NCBI RefSeq assembly: GCF_010550675.1
Contig: NZ_JAAGOA010000013.1
Location: forward strand, 1-64,000
Direction of reading: 5' to 3'
Source of the DNA: Phytoactinopolyspora halotolerans
GTDB taxonomy: Bacteria; Actinomycetota; Actinomycetes; Jiangellales; Jiangellaceae
Length of the DNA: 64,000 bases
A program made the translations under genes and the position numbers. Of the stretch, positions 53,100 through 61,894 are shown in pieces. How positions within the stretch are numbered: the stretch's first letter is position 1; every line of letters begins with the position of its first letter. The notes below the pieces were generated by a model. It had not been told where the DNA came from. It did not search any database and saw only the letters and a list, made by a program, of their open reading frames with translations.

Positions 53100-53196
53100 G
53101 CGAAGACGGTAGCGCCGTAGATACGTTCGTGACAGCCCTGGAGTTCGTTCCGACGGATTCCCACAGTAAGCACCAGGCACAACCAGGAGGCGGCTC

Positions 53197-54045
53197 GTGA
53201 CAGTCGCGCCGCTGCGGCACCGTACCGCGCCATCCAGCACCCGGACGACGTTGGCCGCCGCCGCGAGCACCGCCGTCCAGCCACTCCTCGTCGCGCCGCC
53301 TCGCCGCGGGCACGTGGTCGCCAGCACCAGCGACTTGCTGGCCGTCCAGGTGCCGGGCGTGCGCCACGGGCTGATCTGCCTCACCGGCACTCGTGCGGTC
53401 CGCATTCCGTGCGCGATGGTACTCGCCGGCCCGGTACCGCAGATCGATGTCGGCACACCGGTCGAGGTAGGCGCCGGCCGGGTCACGCTCCCTGAGATCA
53501 CGGTGTCGGCGATCCGCTGGTGGCAGCCGCGCCGACCACTGGTGGCCGACCCGGTGGGTGCGGTGCGGCGGGCCGGTCGCTGTCCCGCGCCCGACCTGGA
53601 CGCGCCCGTCCTCGAGGCCGCGGCGGGTCTCGCCTGCGCTCTGCACTCGACCGCACTCCGCCTGGACGAGTCGGTCACCGCCCTGCTCGGGCTCGGTCCC
53701 GGTCTCACGCCCGCCGGCGACGACGTGCTGGCCGGCGCCGTCGTCGCCTTCCGGTCGATCCGCAGCAGCGTCGCCGACGAGCTGACCGAAGTGATCTCCG
53801 CGGCCGCACCGCCCACCCGGACCACAGCGGTCTCCGCGGCGCTGCTCCGCTACGCCTGCGAGGGGCACTGCGTGCCTGAGCTCGCCCGCTTCCTGGGCTG
53901 CCTCAGCGCTCCGCAAGCGAACGTGATCGCCGCCTACCGGGAGCTGCTCGGTGTCGGCCACACCTCCGGCGCCGGCCTGTACGCCGGGGTGCTCTCGGCC
54001 CTGGCCGGGCCCGCCGCGCTCTCCCCGAGCCGGAGACGCGCATGA
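53197..54045 (+). CDS. DUF2877 protein (AllH/YlbF-like)
   Basis: A 282-aa protein with the DUF2877 hallmark LLGLGPGLTPAGDDVLAGAVVAFRS near residue 165. In E. coli the homologue YlbF (AllH) forms oxamate carbamoyltransferase with FdrA (AllF) and YlbE (AllG). That enzyme splits N-carbamoyl-oxamate with phosphate to carbamoyl phosphate. GTG start with AGGAGG upstream; its end overlaps fdrA by 4 bases, so the trio is translated together. No carbamate kinase gene is seen in the window. Confidence 0.87.
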   Translation: MTVAPLRHRTAPSSTRTTLAAAASTAVQPLLVAPPRRGHVVASTSDLLAVQVPGVRHGLICLTGTRAVRIPCAMVLAGPVPQIDVGTPVEVGAGRVTLPEITVSAIRWWQPRRPLVADPVGAVRRAGRCPAPDLDAPVLEAAAGLACALHSTALRLDESVTALLGLGPGLTPAGDDVLAGAVVAFRSIRSSVADELTEVISAAAPPTRTTAVSAALLRYACEGHCVPELARFLGCLSAPQANVIAAYRELLGVGHTSGAGLYAGVLSALAGPAALSPSRRRA

Positions 54046-55658
54046 CCCGGGACCTCTCGGTGCGGCCCGGCGTGTACCACGACTCGGTCGCGCTGATGCA
54101 GGTCAGCCGCAGCGTCGCCGACGAGCCCGGAGTCAACGCGGCGCTGGTGGCGATGGCCACACCGCTCAATGTGGATCTCGCGGCCGGGATGGGGTTCACC
54201 GCGCCGGATGGAGCCGGCCCGAACGACCTCATGATCGCCATCGACGCCGCAGACGACGATGCGCTGGCCCGGGCACGTGCAATCGTGGAGGCGGCGCTGG
54301 CCGGGCGCCGGGCCCAGGCGACGCAGGCCCACCAGTCCGACGCCGGACCGCAGCCGCGCACCCTGGGTTCGGCGGTGGAGCGCTCCGACGCGACGGTCGC
54401 GTTCGTCGCCACCCCGGGGCCGCACGCCTTCGTCGACGCGATGGACGCCCTGCTCAGCGACGTGCCGGTGGTGGTGTTCTCGGACAACGTCTCCGTCGCG
54501 GACGAGGTTCGGCTCAAGCAGGCGGCCCAGCGGCGCGGATTGCTGGTGATGGGACCGGACTGCGGCACCGCCGTCATCTCCGGCGTGGGGTTCGGCTTCG
54601 CCAACGTGGTGCGGCCCGGCCCGGTCGGCATCGTGGCGGCGTCCGGCACCGGCGCGCAGCAGCTGATGTCGCTGTTGGACGCGTCCGGAGCCGGGATCAG
54701 CCACTGCCTCGGGGTGGGCGGACGCGACATGTCCGACGAGGTGGGCGCCCTGTCGACGCTGACCGCCCTGGACATGCTGGCGGCCGACCCGGCGACCGAG
54801 GTGATCGTCGTCGTCGGCAAGCCGCCGGGACGACGTGCTGCGGAGCAGGTCCACGAACACGCCGCCACCCTGACCACGCCGGTGCTCTTCGCCATGCTCG
54901 GCCCGGGGCAACCGGACCTGACCGCTGCCGCGCGGTCCGCCGTCGAAACCCTCGGTATGCCGTGGCAGGAACCTCGATCCTGGGCGGCGCCCGACGACGC
55001 CGCGCCGACGACCCCACCGGCCGCCGACGTCGCCCCCCGCTACGTACGCGGTCTGTTCTCCGGCGGCACGCTCTGCGACGAGGCGATGGCGGTGGTCGCC
55101 GCCGAGCTCGGCCCGGTGTACTCCAACATCCCGCTGCGGCCGGAGTGGTCGCTCGGCACCGATCTGCAGCCGATGTCCGCGGCGGGCGTCGAGCACCACG
55201 TCATGGTCGACTTCGGCGACGACGCGCTGACCCTGGGCCGGCCGCATCCGATGATCGACGGCTCGTTGCGCGCTCATCGCATGCTGGCCGAGGCGCTGGA
55301 CCCCACCTGTGGAGTGCTGCTGCTCGACGTCGTGCTCGGCCATGGCGCCCACCCCGACCCCGCGGCCGAACTCGCCCGGGTGATCGCGGAGTGCCGGACG
55401 ATCGCCTCCCGACGCGGCCGGGAACTGCCGGTGGTGGTCTCCTTGATCGGAACGGCGGGCGACCCGCAGGATCTCGACCGCCAGGCGGAGGCGCTGAACG
55501 GTGCCGGCGCGTCCGTCCATCTGTCCAACGCGGCCGCCGCGCGCGAGGCGGTCCGCCACGTCGTCGCGCCCTCCTCCGGCCTCCCGCCGACACCCACGGC
55601 GAGGCCGACGACGCCGCCGACGACGAGGCCAACGCCGACCTATCGGAGTGACGGATGA
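54042..55658 (+). CDS. fdrA: FdrA-like acyl/carbamoyl transferase subunit
   Basis: A 538-aa protein with a CoA-ligase-like fold in two halves. The first has a Rossmann domain, LLVMGPDCGTAVISGVGFGFANVVRPGPVGIVAASGTGAQQLMSLL, close to the CoA-binding domain of succinyl-CoA synthetase. The second (about residues 330-500) holds VRGLFSGGTLCDEAM and LLLDVVLGHGAHPDPA. Homologous to E. coli FdrA (AllF). The gene is the middle of a tightly overlapping trio (ATGA overlaps at both ends). The C-terminal 35 residues are Pro/Thr-rich. Confidence 0.88.
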   Translation: MTRDLSVRPGVYHDSVALMQVSRSVADEPGVNAALVAMATPLNVDLAAGMGFTAPDGAGPNDLMIAIDAADDDALARARAIVEAALAGRRAQATQAHQSDAGPQPRTLGSAVERSDATVAFVATPGPHAFVDAMDALLSDVPVVVFSDNVSVADEVRLKQAAQRRGLLVMGPDCGTAVISGVGFGFANVVRPGPVGIVAASGTGAQQLMSLLDASGAGISHCLGVGGRDMSDEVGALSTLTALDMLAADPATEVIVVVGKPPGRRAAEQVHEHAATLTTPVLFAMLGPGQPDLTAAARSAVETLGMPWQEPRSWAAPDDAAPTTPPAADVAPRYVRGLFSGGTLCDEAMAVVAAELGPVYSNIPLRPEWSLGTDLQPMSAAGVEHHVMVDFGDDALTLGRPHPMIDGSLRAHRMLAEALDPTCGVLLLDVVLGHGAHPDPAAELARVIAECRTIASRRGRELPVVVSLIGTAGDPQDLDRQAEALNGAGASVHLSNAAAAREAVRHVVAPSSGLPPTPTARPTTPPTTRPTPTYRSDG

Positions 55659-57100
55659 GCGCACTGGACACCCTGCTGACGGCCGAACCACGGGTCGCGG
55701 CGGCCGGGGCCGACCTGCTCATCGACAGTCTCGGCGCCCAGGCGGTACCGGTCGAGCGGGTCGAGTGGCGGCCTCCGCTGCCCGGCACGGAGAACAGCCT
55801 GGCCACGGTAGTGGCCGACCCGCGCCGAGCCGAGGCCAACCGGCAAGCGCTCGACCGCATGCTCGCGTCCACGTCCGAGCTGGTCGACGTCCGCCCGGCC
55901 CGGGACGCGCTGGGACTCCAGCCCGGCGAGCTCCTGCACGCCGGTCCCCCGTTGACCTGGGATCGGGCGTCCGGCCCGATGCGCGGCGCGCTGATCGGTG
56001 CGATGATCTTCGAAGGCCTCGCAGACTCGCCGGACAGCGCCGAGGCGAAGCTGGCGGCCGGCGCGGGAATCACCCTCACCCCGTGCCACGAGCGCGGCGC
56101 CGTCGGCCCGATGGCGGGCGTGGTCTCCCCTTCGATGTGGATGTTCGAGCTGCGTGACGAGGCGAACGACGGCACGTCCTGGTGCTCGCTGAACGAAGGG
56201 CTCGGCAAGGTGCTGCGATACGGCGCCTACTCCGACGACGTCATCGAGCGGCTGCGCTGGATGAGCGCCGTGCTCGGACCGCTGCTGCAGGCTGCGGTGC
56301 GTCGGCGCGGCCGGATCGACATCAAGGCCATCGTGGCGCAGATGGTGCAGATGGGCGACGAGGGTCACAACCGGAATCGGGCCGGTACCCTCATGCTCCT
56401 GCGCGAGCTGCTGCCTGACCTGATCGAGTGCGGCGCACCGTCGTCGCAGGTCGCTGAGGTCACCCGGTTCGTCTCCGGGAACGATCACTTCTTCCTCAAC
56501 CTGGTCATGCCGACCGGCAAGCTGCAGACGGCCGCCGGGGCCGGAATCGCCGGCAGCACCGTGGTCACCACCATGGCACGCAACGGCACCGACTTCGGCA
56601 TTCAGGTGTCCGGCACGGGTGACGAGTGGTTCACCGCCCCCGCTGACACACCGGACGGGCTGTTCCTCGGCTCCTTCGGACCGGACGACGCCAATCCCGA
56701 CATCGGCGACTCGGCCGTCTGCGAGACGATGGGCATCGGCGGGTTCGCCATGGCCGCCGCTCCGGCCATCGTGCGGTTCGTCGGCGGCTCGGTTCCGCTG
56801 GCGCTGCACACCAGCCGGTTGATGTACGAGATCACGCTGGCGGAGAACCCCGCGTACGCGTATCCGATCCTGGATTTCCGCGGCGCACCCACCGGGATCG
56901 ACGTCACCCTCGTCGCCCGCACCGGCGTGCTGCCGCAGATCAACACCGGGATGGCCGGCAAGGTGGCCGGCACCGGCCAGGTGGGCGCCGGCCTGGTCAA
57001 GCCGCCCGCGGCGTGTTTCACCGCAGCGCTGGACGCCCTTGCCGCGCGGACGCCCGGGCCGGCCGCCGATTCGCCCTCGCCACCGAAGTCGGTCGTCTGA
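55655..57100 (+). CDS. DUF1116 protein (AllG/YlbE-like)
   Basis: A 481-aa protein matching DUF1116, the large catalytic-like subunit of the FdrA system: NRQALDRMLASTSELVDVRPARDALGL, TLTPCHERGAVGPMAGVVSPSMWMFEL, QMGDEGHNRNRAGTLMLLRELLPDLIE and NGTDFGIQVSGTGDEWFTAPADTP. Homologous to YlbE (AllG). It is last in the DUF2877-FdrA-DUF1116 operon. Next comes an XRE-cupin regulator on the same strand, 125 bases on. Confidence 0.87.
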   Translation: MSALDTLLTAEPRVAAAGADLLIDSLGAQAVPVERVEWRPPLPGTENSLATVVADPRRAEANRQALDRMLASTSELVDVRPARDALGLQPGELLHAGPPLTWDRASGPMRGALIGAMIFEGLADSPDSAEAKLAAGAGITLTPCHERGAVGPMAGVVSPSMWMFELRDEANDGTSWCSLNEGLGKVLRYGAYSDDVIERLRWMSAVLGPLLQAAVRRRGRIDIKAIVAQMVQMGDEGHNRNRAGTLMLLRELLPDLIECGAPSSQVAEVTRFVSGNDHFFLNLVMPTGKLQTAAGAGIAGSTVVTTMARNGTDFGIQVSGTGDEWFTAPADTPDGLFLGSFGPDDANPDIGDSAVCETMGIGGFAMAAAPAIVRFVGGSVPLALHTSRLMYEITLAENPAYAYPILDFRGAPTGIDVTLVARTGVLPQINTGMAGKVAGTGQVGAGLVKPPAACFTAALDALAARTPGPAADSPSPPKSVV

Positions 57101-57124
57101 GTGCCGTCGGAGCGCCGTCGTTCT

Positions 57125-57139
57125 CTGGACATTGTCCAG
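57125..57139. promoter_or_regulatory. Palindromic site upstream of the XRE-cupin gene
   Basis: CTGGAC-ATT-GTCCAG is a perfect 6-bp inverted repeat with a 3-base centre, 87 bases before the regulator's start and 25 after the DUF1116 stop. It suits a dimeric XRE regulator acting on its own gene. Confidence 0.55.
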
Positions 57140-57225
57140 GCCATGGCTGAGATTCCGTCGAGAGATCGCCCGACGGCGGATCGGCGTCGACGGATGTGCG
57201 CACCGGACCTAGGTACGCTGTGCCC

Positions 57226-57930
57226 GTGACCTCTCCGGTACCGTTCCCAGCCGACGACGACGCCGGCCGCACGTTGGACGACGAACCCGGCCGCCCATTG
57301 GACGACGAGGCCGGGCGTCGACCAGACGACGAGCCGGGTGGCCGGATGGACGACGAGCCCAGCCGACAACTAGAAGGAGTCATCGCCAACCAGGTGCGCG
57401 AGTACCGGCTCACCGCGGGCCTGTCCGTCGCTGAGCTCGCCGCCCGGGCCGGCATCTCCAAGGCGATGCTGTCCAAGATCGAGAACGTGCAGACGTCGTG
57501 CTCGCTGACGACGCTCGGCCGGCTCGCGAGGGCGCTGGGCGTGCCGGTCACCGCGCTCTTCCGCGGGGTCGACACCGAGCGCGAAGCCGTGTTCACCAAG
57601 GCGGGCCACGGCGCCGTCATCGTCCGGCGCGGCACCGGCGTCGGCCACGTCTACCGGCTGCTCGGGGAGCTGCAAGGGTCACAGACCAGGATGGAGGCGC
57701 ACGTGGTCGAGCTCAGTGAGAGCTCGGACGTGTTCCCGCTGTTCGAGCACCCCGGCACCGAGCTGATCTACATGCTGGAGGGCGCCATGGTGTACGGACA
57801 CGGCGAAGCCCGGTATGAGATGCGGGCCGGCGATGCGCTCCAGTTCGACGGCGAGGGTCCGCACGGTCCCGATACCCTGCTCGAGTTCCCGATCCGGTTC
57901 CTCTCCGTGGTCGCCTACCCCGATCACTGA
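57226..57930 (+). CDS. XRE-family regulator with cupin domain
   Basis: A 234-aa regulator. After a 50-residue repeat-rich tail comes a helix-turn-helix (REYRLTAGLSVAELAARAGISKAMLSKIENVQTSCSLTTLGRLARALGVPVTALF) and a small cupin (about residues 150-230, FEHPGTELIYMLEGAMVYGHGEARYEMRAGDALQFDGEGPHGP) for a small ligand. GTG 57226 lies 6 bases after TACGCT, so a leaderless start is likely; an earlier GTG at 57196 is possible. Its position after the FdrA trio suggests it regulates that operon or the NCS2/Mo genes. Confidence 0.9.
   Translation: MTSPVPFPADDDAGRTLDDEPGRPLDDEAGRRPDDEPGGRMDDEPSRQLEGVIANQVREYRLTAGLSVAELAARAGISKAMLSKIENVQTSCSLTTLGRLARALGVPVTALFRGVDTEREAVFTKAGHGAVIVRRGTGVGHVYRLLGELQGSQTRMEAHVVELSESSDVFPLFEHPGTELIYMLEGAMVYGHGEARYEMRAGDALQFDGEGPHGPDTLLEFPIRFLSVVAYPDH
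57253..57372 (+). repeat. 24-bp in-frame repeats at the N-terminus of the XRE regulator
   Basis: Five 8-residue units follow the pattern DDEPGRxL (DDDAGRTL, DDEPGRPL, DDEAGRRP, DDEPGGRM, DDEPSRQL). The DNA units are 24 bases and keep frame. Probably disordered and fast-evolving. Confidence 0.85.
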
Positions 57931-58040
57931 CGGTCGTTCACGGCGTCCATTCGAGCACCAGCCGCCGCTCGGGCCATCGCCAGAGCAGGCGCCGTGTCGT
58001 TCGATCAGACCGAGCTCCGCGAGACGCTGCATTCGCTCCT

Positions 58041-58634
58041 CTACGGTTTCGTGACGTCCAGATCTTCCGGATAGTCGACGTCGTCCGGGCGGCCGGTGTT
58101 GTCGCACGGCACCGCGGTCACCAGCTCAGGATGCCGGATCATGAACGCGCGCGCCCCCTGATCGCCCTCGGCCAGCGCCGCCACGTCCGCCCATACCTCG
58201 CGGCCGAGCAGGACCGGGTTGCCGCGCGCTCCGCCGTACGTGGCCGCGGCGACGAACGCGCCGCCCACTCGTGCCGCGCGCAGCCGCCGGACCGCCTCCG
58301 GCCCCAGCCACGGTTGGTCCACCAGCGCCACCACGACGGCGTCCACCTCGTACTCGCGGACGGCGTCCAACCCCGCCCGCAGCGACGAGCCCATCCCAGA
58401 CTGCCAGTCCGGGTTATACACCAGGTGGATCGGGACACCGGCGGGATGTCCGGAGACCTCCAGGCCGACAGCACCTTCGACGACGACGATCGGCGTGCAG
58501 CCACCGTCGGCCAGCAGGCGCACCGCGCGGTCGACCAGCCGTTCCCCCGCGACCTCCACCAGGGCCTTCGGTGTGCCGAACCGCCGCCCTTCACCCGCCG
58601 CGAGCACCAGTCCTCCTGCCGTCGCCGTCGTCAT
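58041..58634 (-). CDS. MocA/MobA-like nucleotidyltransferase
   Basis: A 197-aa nucleotidyltransferase. The nucleotide site is GLVLAAGEGRRFGTPKALVEVAGERLVDRAV; the acidic metal site follows in AVVVALVDQPWLGPEAV, and the GARGNPVLLGR motif is typical of MocA. MocA adds CMP to molybdopterin to give the cytosine-dinucleotide cofactor of xanthine-dehydrogenase-type enzymes, which matches the CoxMSL genes here. It is last of four co-directional maturation genes. Confidence 0.9.
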   Translation of the reverse strand: MTTATAGGLVLAAGEGRRFGTPKALVEVAGERLVDRAVRLLADGGCTPIVVVEGAVGLEVSGHPAGVPIHLVYNPDWQSGMGSSLRAGLDAVREYEVDAVVVALVDQPWLGPEAVRRLRAARVGGAFVAAATYGGARGNPVLLGREVWADVAALAEGDQGARAFMIRHPELVTAVPCDNTGRPDDVDYPEDLDVTKP

Positions 58635-58651
58635 CGTGAATCACGACCCGT

Positions 58652-59797
58652 CTACGAAATCGCCCCGCCGGCCAGAGGTCTCGCCTCGCGCTCGCCGATG
58701 CGGTCGTGGTGAATCGGGCCGGTCAATTCACTCAGCCTCCGTCCCGAGCCGCCCCATCGCGCCGCGATGATCTCCGCGGCGATCGAGATCGCCGTCTCCT
58801 CCGGCGTGCGAGCCCCGATGTCCAGCCCCACCGGCGCCGACATCCGGCCCAGCTCCTCCTCGCTCAGGCCCAGCTCGCGCAGGCGCGCCAGCCGGTCCGC
58901 GTGCGTGCGCCGGGACCCCATCACCCCGATGTACGCGGCGGGTGTGCGCAGCGCCGCTTCCAGCAACGGCACGTCGAACTTCGGATCGTGGGTGAGCACG
59001 CAGATCACGGTCCGCGCATCCACGCTCACCCCGGCCAGGAAGTCGTGCGGCCAGCTCACCACCACCTCGTCGGCATCCGGGAACCGCCGCTGGGTCGCGA
59101 ACACCGGCCGGGCGTCGCAGACCGTGACGTGATACCCCAGGAACTTGCCGATACGGACCACCGCGGCCGCGAAATCGATCGCCCCGAACACCAGCATCCT
59201 GGGCCGCGGCGCGAACGACTGGACGAGAACCTCCAGCTCGTCCATCCGTCGCTCGCCGTCGGCACCGTACCGCCGCACACCCGTGATGCCCTGGTCGAGC
59301 ATTCCCCGCGCGTCGTCGGCGACCGCGTCGTCCAGACGCTGTCCGCCGAGGCTTCCCTCCGTAGTATCCGGCCACACCACCAGGTGCGCGCCCGGCTCGC
59401 CCGGTCCGGACACCACCGTCGCCAGCGCCACCGGCTCGTGCCGCTGCACCGTCTCCGCCAGCGCACCCAGCTGCGGGAAGGTCTGGGCATCGACCGCCTC
59501 GACGAAGACGTCGATCGTGCCGCCACAGGTCAGGCCGACGGCGAATGCGTCGTCGTCGCTCACGCCGTAACGCTGCTTGACCGGCTCGCCCCCGGCGATC
59601 ACCTCCTGCGCCAGCTCGTAGACCGCACCCTCGATGCACCCGCCGGATACGCTGCCGACGGCTTCTCCCGTGTCGGTCACCAGCATCGACGCACCGGCCG
59701 GCCGTGGTGCCGACTGGAAGGTGCCGACGACCGTCACCAGGCCCGCTCGGCCGCCGCGCCGCACCACCGACACCAGGTCGGACATCACCTCACGCAT
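58652..59797 (-). CDS. XdhC/CoxI-family maturation protein
   Basis: A 381-aa XdhC. The N-terminal XdhC_CoxI domain (GLVTVVGTFQSAPRPAGASMLV and GSVSGGCIEGAVYELAQEV) is followed by a Rossmann domain (PRMLVFGAIDFAAAVVRIGKFLGYHVTVCDARPVF) and AYIGVMGSRRTHADRLARLREL. XdhC inserts the sulfurated molybdenum cofactor into the enzyme. It starts inside the end of the VWA gene (8 bases overlap). Confidence 0.93.
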   Translation of the reverse strand: MREVMSDLVSVVRRGGRAGLVTVVGTFQSAPRPAGASMLVTDTGEAVGSVSGGCIEGAVYELAQEVIAGGEPVKQRYGVSDDDAFAVGLTCGGTIDVFVEAVDAQTFPQLGALAETVQRHEPVALATVVSGPGEPGAHLVVWPDTTEGSLGGQRLDDAVADDARGMLDQGITGVRRYGADGERRMDELEVLVQSFAPRPRMLVFGAIDFAAAVVRIGKFLGYHVTVCDARPVFATQRRFPDADEVVVSWPHDFLAGVSVDARTVICVLTHDPKFDVPLLEAALRTPAAYIGVMGSRRTHADRLARLRELGLSEEELGRMSAPVGLDIGARTPEETAISIAAEIIAARWGGSGRRLSELTGPIHHDRIGEREARPLAGGAIS

Positions 59798-60971
59798 CGC
59801 TCACCGCCTCCGTAGCGTCCTGCAATCGGTGCGTCCCAGGCCACGGCGTGCAGGACGTCGTCGTTGTCAGCAGGATGGCCAGATCCTCCATCGCGCCGAG
59901 GGAATGACCCGCCACCAGATCGTCGATGTGCGGCAACGCCGCGCGCATCCCGCCGGTGCGCGGCGCGTAGCCGTCGTGGCCGCGATGGGGGTTGACCCAC
60001 ACCACCCGCCGCGCCAACCGCCGCAGCCGCGCCATCTGCTCGCCCAGCAGCGTCGGATCACCCTGCTCCCAACCGTCGCTGGCGAGCACGACGACGGCAC
60101 CCCGTGCGACGCCCCGCTGCCCCCACCGGTCCAGGAACTCCTTCACCTCCGGACCCAACCGGGTGCCACCGCTCCAGTCCGGGATGGCCTGCGACGCCTT
60201 GGCTATCGCGGCCGCGGCGCCCCGGCCGCGCAGCTCGCGCGTCAGCCTGGTCAACCGCGTGCCGACGGTGAACACCTCGGTGCCCGGACGCGCCCGGCAC
60301 GCCGCGTGCGCGAACCGAAGCACGGTGTCGGCGTATGGTGCCATCGAGCCGCTGACATCGATCAGGAATACCAGCCGGCGGGTCCGGCGCGACTTGCGGT
60401 GCCGGAGTACCTCCACCGGCTCACCGCCGCGGCGCATCATCGCCCGGATCGTGCGGCGCGCGTCGATCGTGCCGCCCGGTGCGGCCCGCATGCGCCGGGT
60501 GATGCGCTCCGGCACCGCGATCACGAGTGCGCTGAGATAGTGGTTCACCTCGGCCCGCTCGGCGGCGGTCAGCTCAGTCACGTCGCGGTTGCGGAGAACC
60601 TCGTGCCGGCTCGCCGTGGCCAGCTTCTCCGGCGGCGGCCCGTCGTTCTTCGCACCGGTCTCCGGCTGGCCGTCGGCGGGCGCGGCGACCATCCGGTACG
60701 CCGGTGCGACCTGCACCCGCGGCCGTGGCCGGCCCTGGCCAGCGCCGAAGTACGCGCTGAACACCTGGTCGTAGCGTTCGATGTCGTCGGGCGAGGCGCA
60801 CAGCGTCAACCGGCCGGACCAATAGACCGCACTCAGCGAGTCGGCGCCCAGTTCGGCCAGCGCACGCAGCATCATGTGCACGCGGGTCGGCGGCACCGAC
60901 GCCCCGGACGCACGCAGCCGGCCGGCGAACTCCACCACCGGCTCGACCGCGTGCTCGGGGCCTGCATTCAT
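59790..60971 (-). CDS. VWA-domain protein (CoxE family)
   Basis: A 393-aa CoxE-type protein. Residues about 1-190 form the helical region of the family; residues about 200-370 are the von Willebrand A domain with the MIDAS motif DVSGSMAPY and VVVLASDGWEQGD. CoxE works with the AAA protein CoxD in activating molybdenum hydroxylases. It overlaps coxD by 4 bases and xdhC by 8, so one operon is clear. Confidence 0.92.
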   Translation of the reverse strand: MNAGPEHAVEPVVEFAGRLRASGASVPPTRVHMMLRALAELGADSLSAVYWSGRLTLCASPDDIERYDQVFSAYFGAGQGRPRPRVQVAPAYRMVAAPADGQPETGAKNDGPPPEKLATASRHEVLRNRDVTELTAAERAEVNHYLSALVIAVPERITRRMRAAPGGTIDARRTIRAMMRRGGEPVEVLRHRKSRRTRRLVFLIDVSGSMAPYADTVLRFAHAACRARPGTEVFTVGTRLTRLTRELRGRGAAAAIAKASQAIPDWSGGTRLGPEVKEFLDRWGQRGVARGAVVVLASDGWEQGDPTLLGEQMARLRRLARRVVWVNPHRGHDGYAPRTGGMRAALPHIDDLVAGHSLGAMEDLAILLTTTTSCTPWPGTHRLQDATEAVSDA

Positions 60972-61894
60972 CCGGCCGTCTCCACCACCATCTCGCCGAT
61001 CTCCGCGCGGATCCGTTCGGTGTCTTCCTGGTACTTCAACACGGCCCCGAGAGTGCGGGAGGCCAGGTCCGCGTCGAGCTCCCGGGCCCCCAGCGCCGCC
61101 AGCGCCGCCGCCCAGTCGATGGACTCGGCGAGCCCGGGCGGCTTGAGCAGGTCGGCGGAACGCATCCGTTCCACCACGCGCGCCACGTCACTCGCCAGCC
61201 GCTCGCTCACCTCCGGCAGTCGCCGGGTGATCACCGCGATCTCGCGCTCGAACGTCGGATGGTCGAGCCAGTGGTACAGGCACCGCCGCTTCAGCGCGTC
61301 ATGCACCTCACGCGTGCGGTTACTGGTGACCACGACGGTCGGCGGGGTCTCCGCGCGCACCGTCCCCACCTCCGGGATGGAGATGGTGAAGTCCGAGAGC
61401 ACCTCCAGCAGAAACGCCTCGAACTCATCGTCCGCCCGGTCGATCTCGTCGATCAACAGCACGCACGGAACCTCCTCCAGCGCCCGCAGCAGCGGCCGCG
61501 CCACCAGGAACCGACGGTCGTAGAGTTCATGCTCCAACCGGTCGACGTCGGACACGCCGGCCGCCTCGGCGGCGCGCAGATGCAGCAGCTGCCGCGGGAA
61601 GTCCCAGTCGTAGAGTGCCTGGGCGGCGTCCACGCCCTCGTAGCACTGCAACCGGATCAATGGCGCGGACAACGCCGCGGACAGTGCATGCGCCAACGAC
61701 GTCTTGCCGACGCCGGCCTCCCCTTCGATGAACAGCGGGCGACGCATCCGCAGGGCGAGAAAGGCCGCGGTGGCCAAGCCGTCGTCGGCGAGATAACCGG
61801 CGGCATCCAGCCGCCTGGCCAGCTCCTCCGGCCCGGCGACGACGCCGTCGGTGGGCGGTCCGGATGCATCGGAGCGGTCCCGGATCTCCGTCAT
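60968..61894 (-). CDS. MoxR-type AAA ATPase (CoxD family)
   Basis: A 308-aa AAA protein: Walker A GEAGVGKTSLAHALS, Walker B CVLLIDEIDRADDEFEAFLLEVLSDF, sensor 1 VVVTSNRTREVHDALKRRCLYHWLDHP. CoxD is the chaperone-like ATPase that assembles the metal site of CoxL-type enzymes. First gene of the coxD-coxE-xdhC-mocA unit. Confidence 0.95.
   Translation of the reverse strand: MTEIRDRSDASGPPTDGVVAGPEELARRLDAAGYLADDGLATAAFLALRMRRPLFIEGEAGVGKTSLAHALSAALSAPLIRLQCYEGVDAAQALYDWDFPRQLLHLRAAEAAGVSDVDRLEHELYDRRFLVARPLLRALEEVPCVLLIDEIDRADDEFEAFLLEVLSDFTISIPEVGTVRAETPPTVVVTSNRTREVHDALKRRCLYHWLDHPTFEREIAVITRRLPEVSERLASDVARVVERMRSADLLKPPGLAESIDWAAALAALGARELDADLASRTLGAVLKYQEDTERIRAEIGEMVVETAG

Noticed and set aside
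53934-55691. Minus-strand open frame opposite fdrA
   Set aside because: Translation is basic and without recognisable domains, while the plus strand encodes FdrA.
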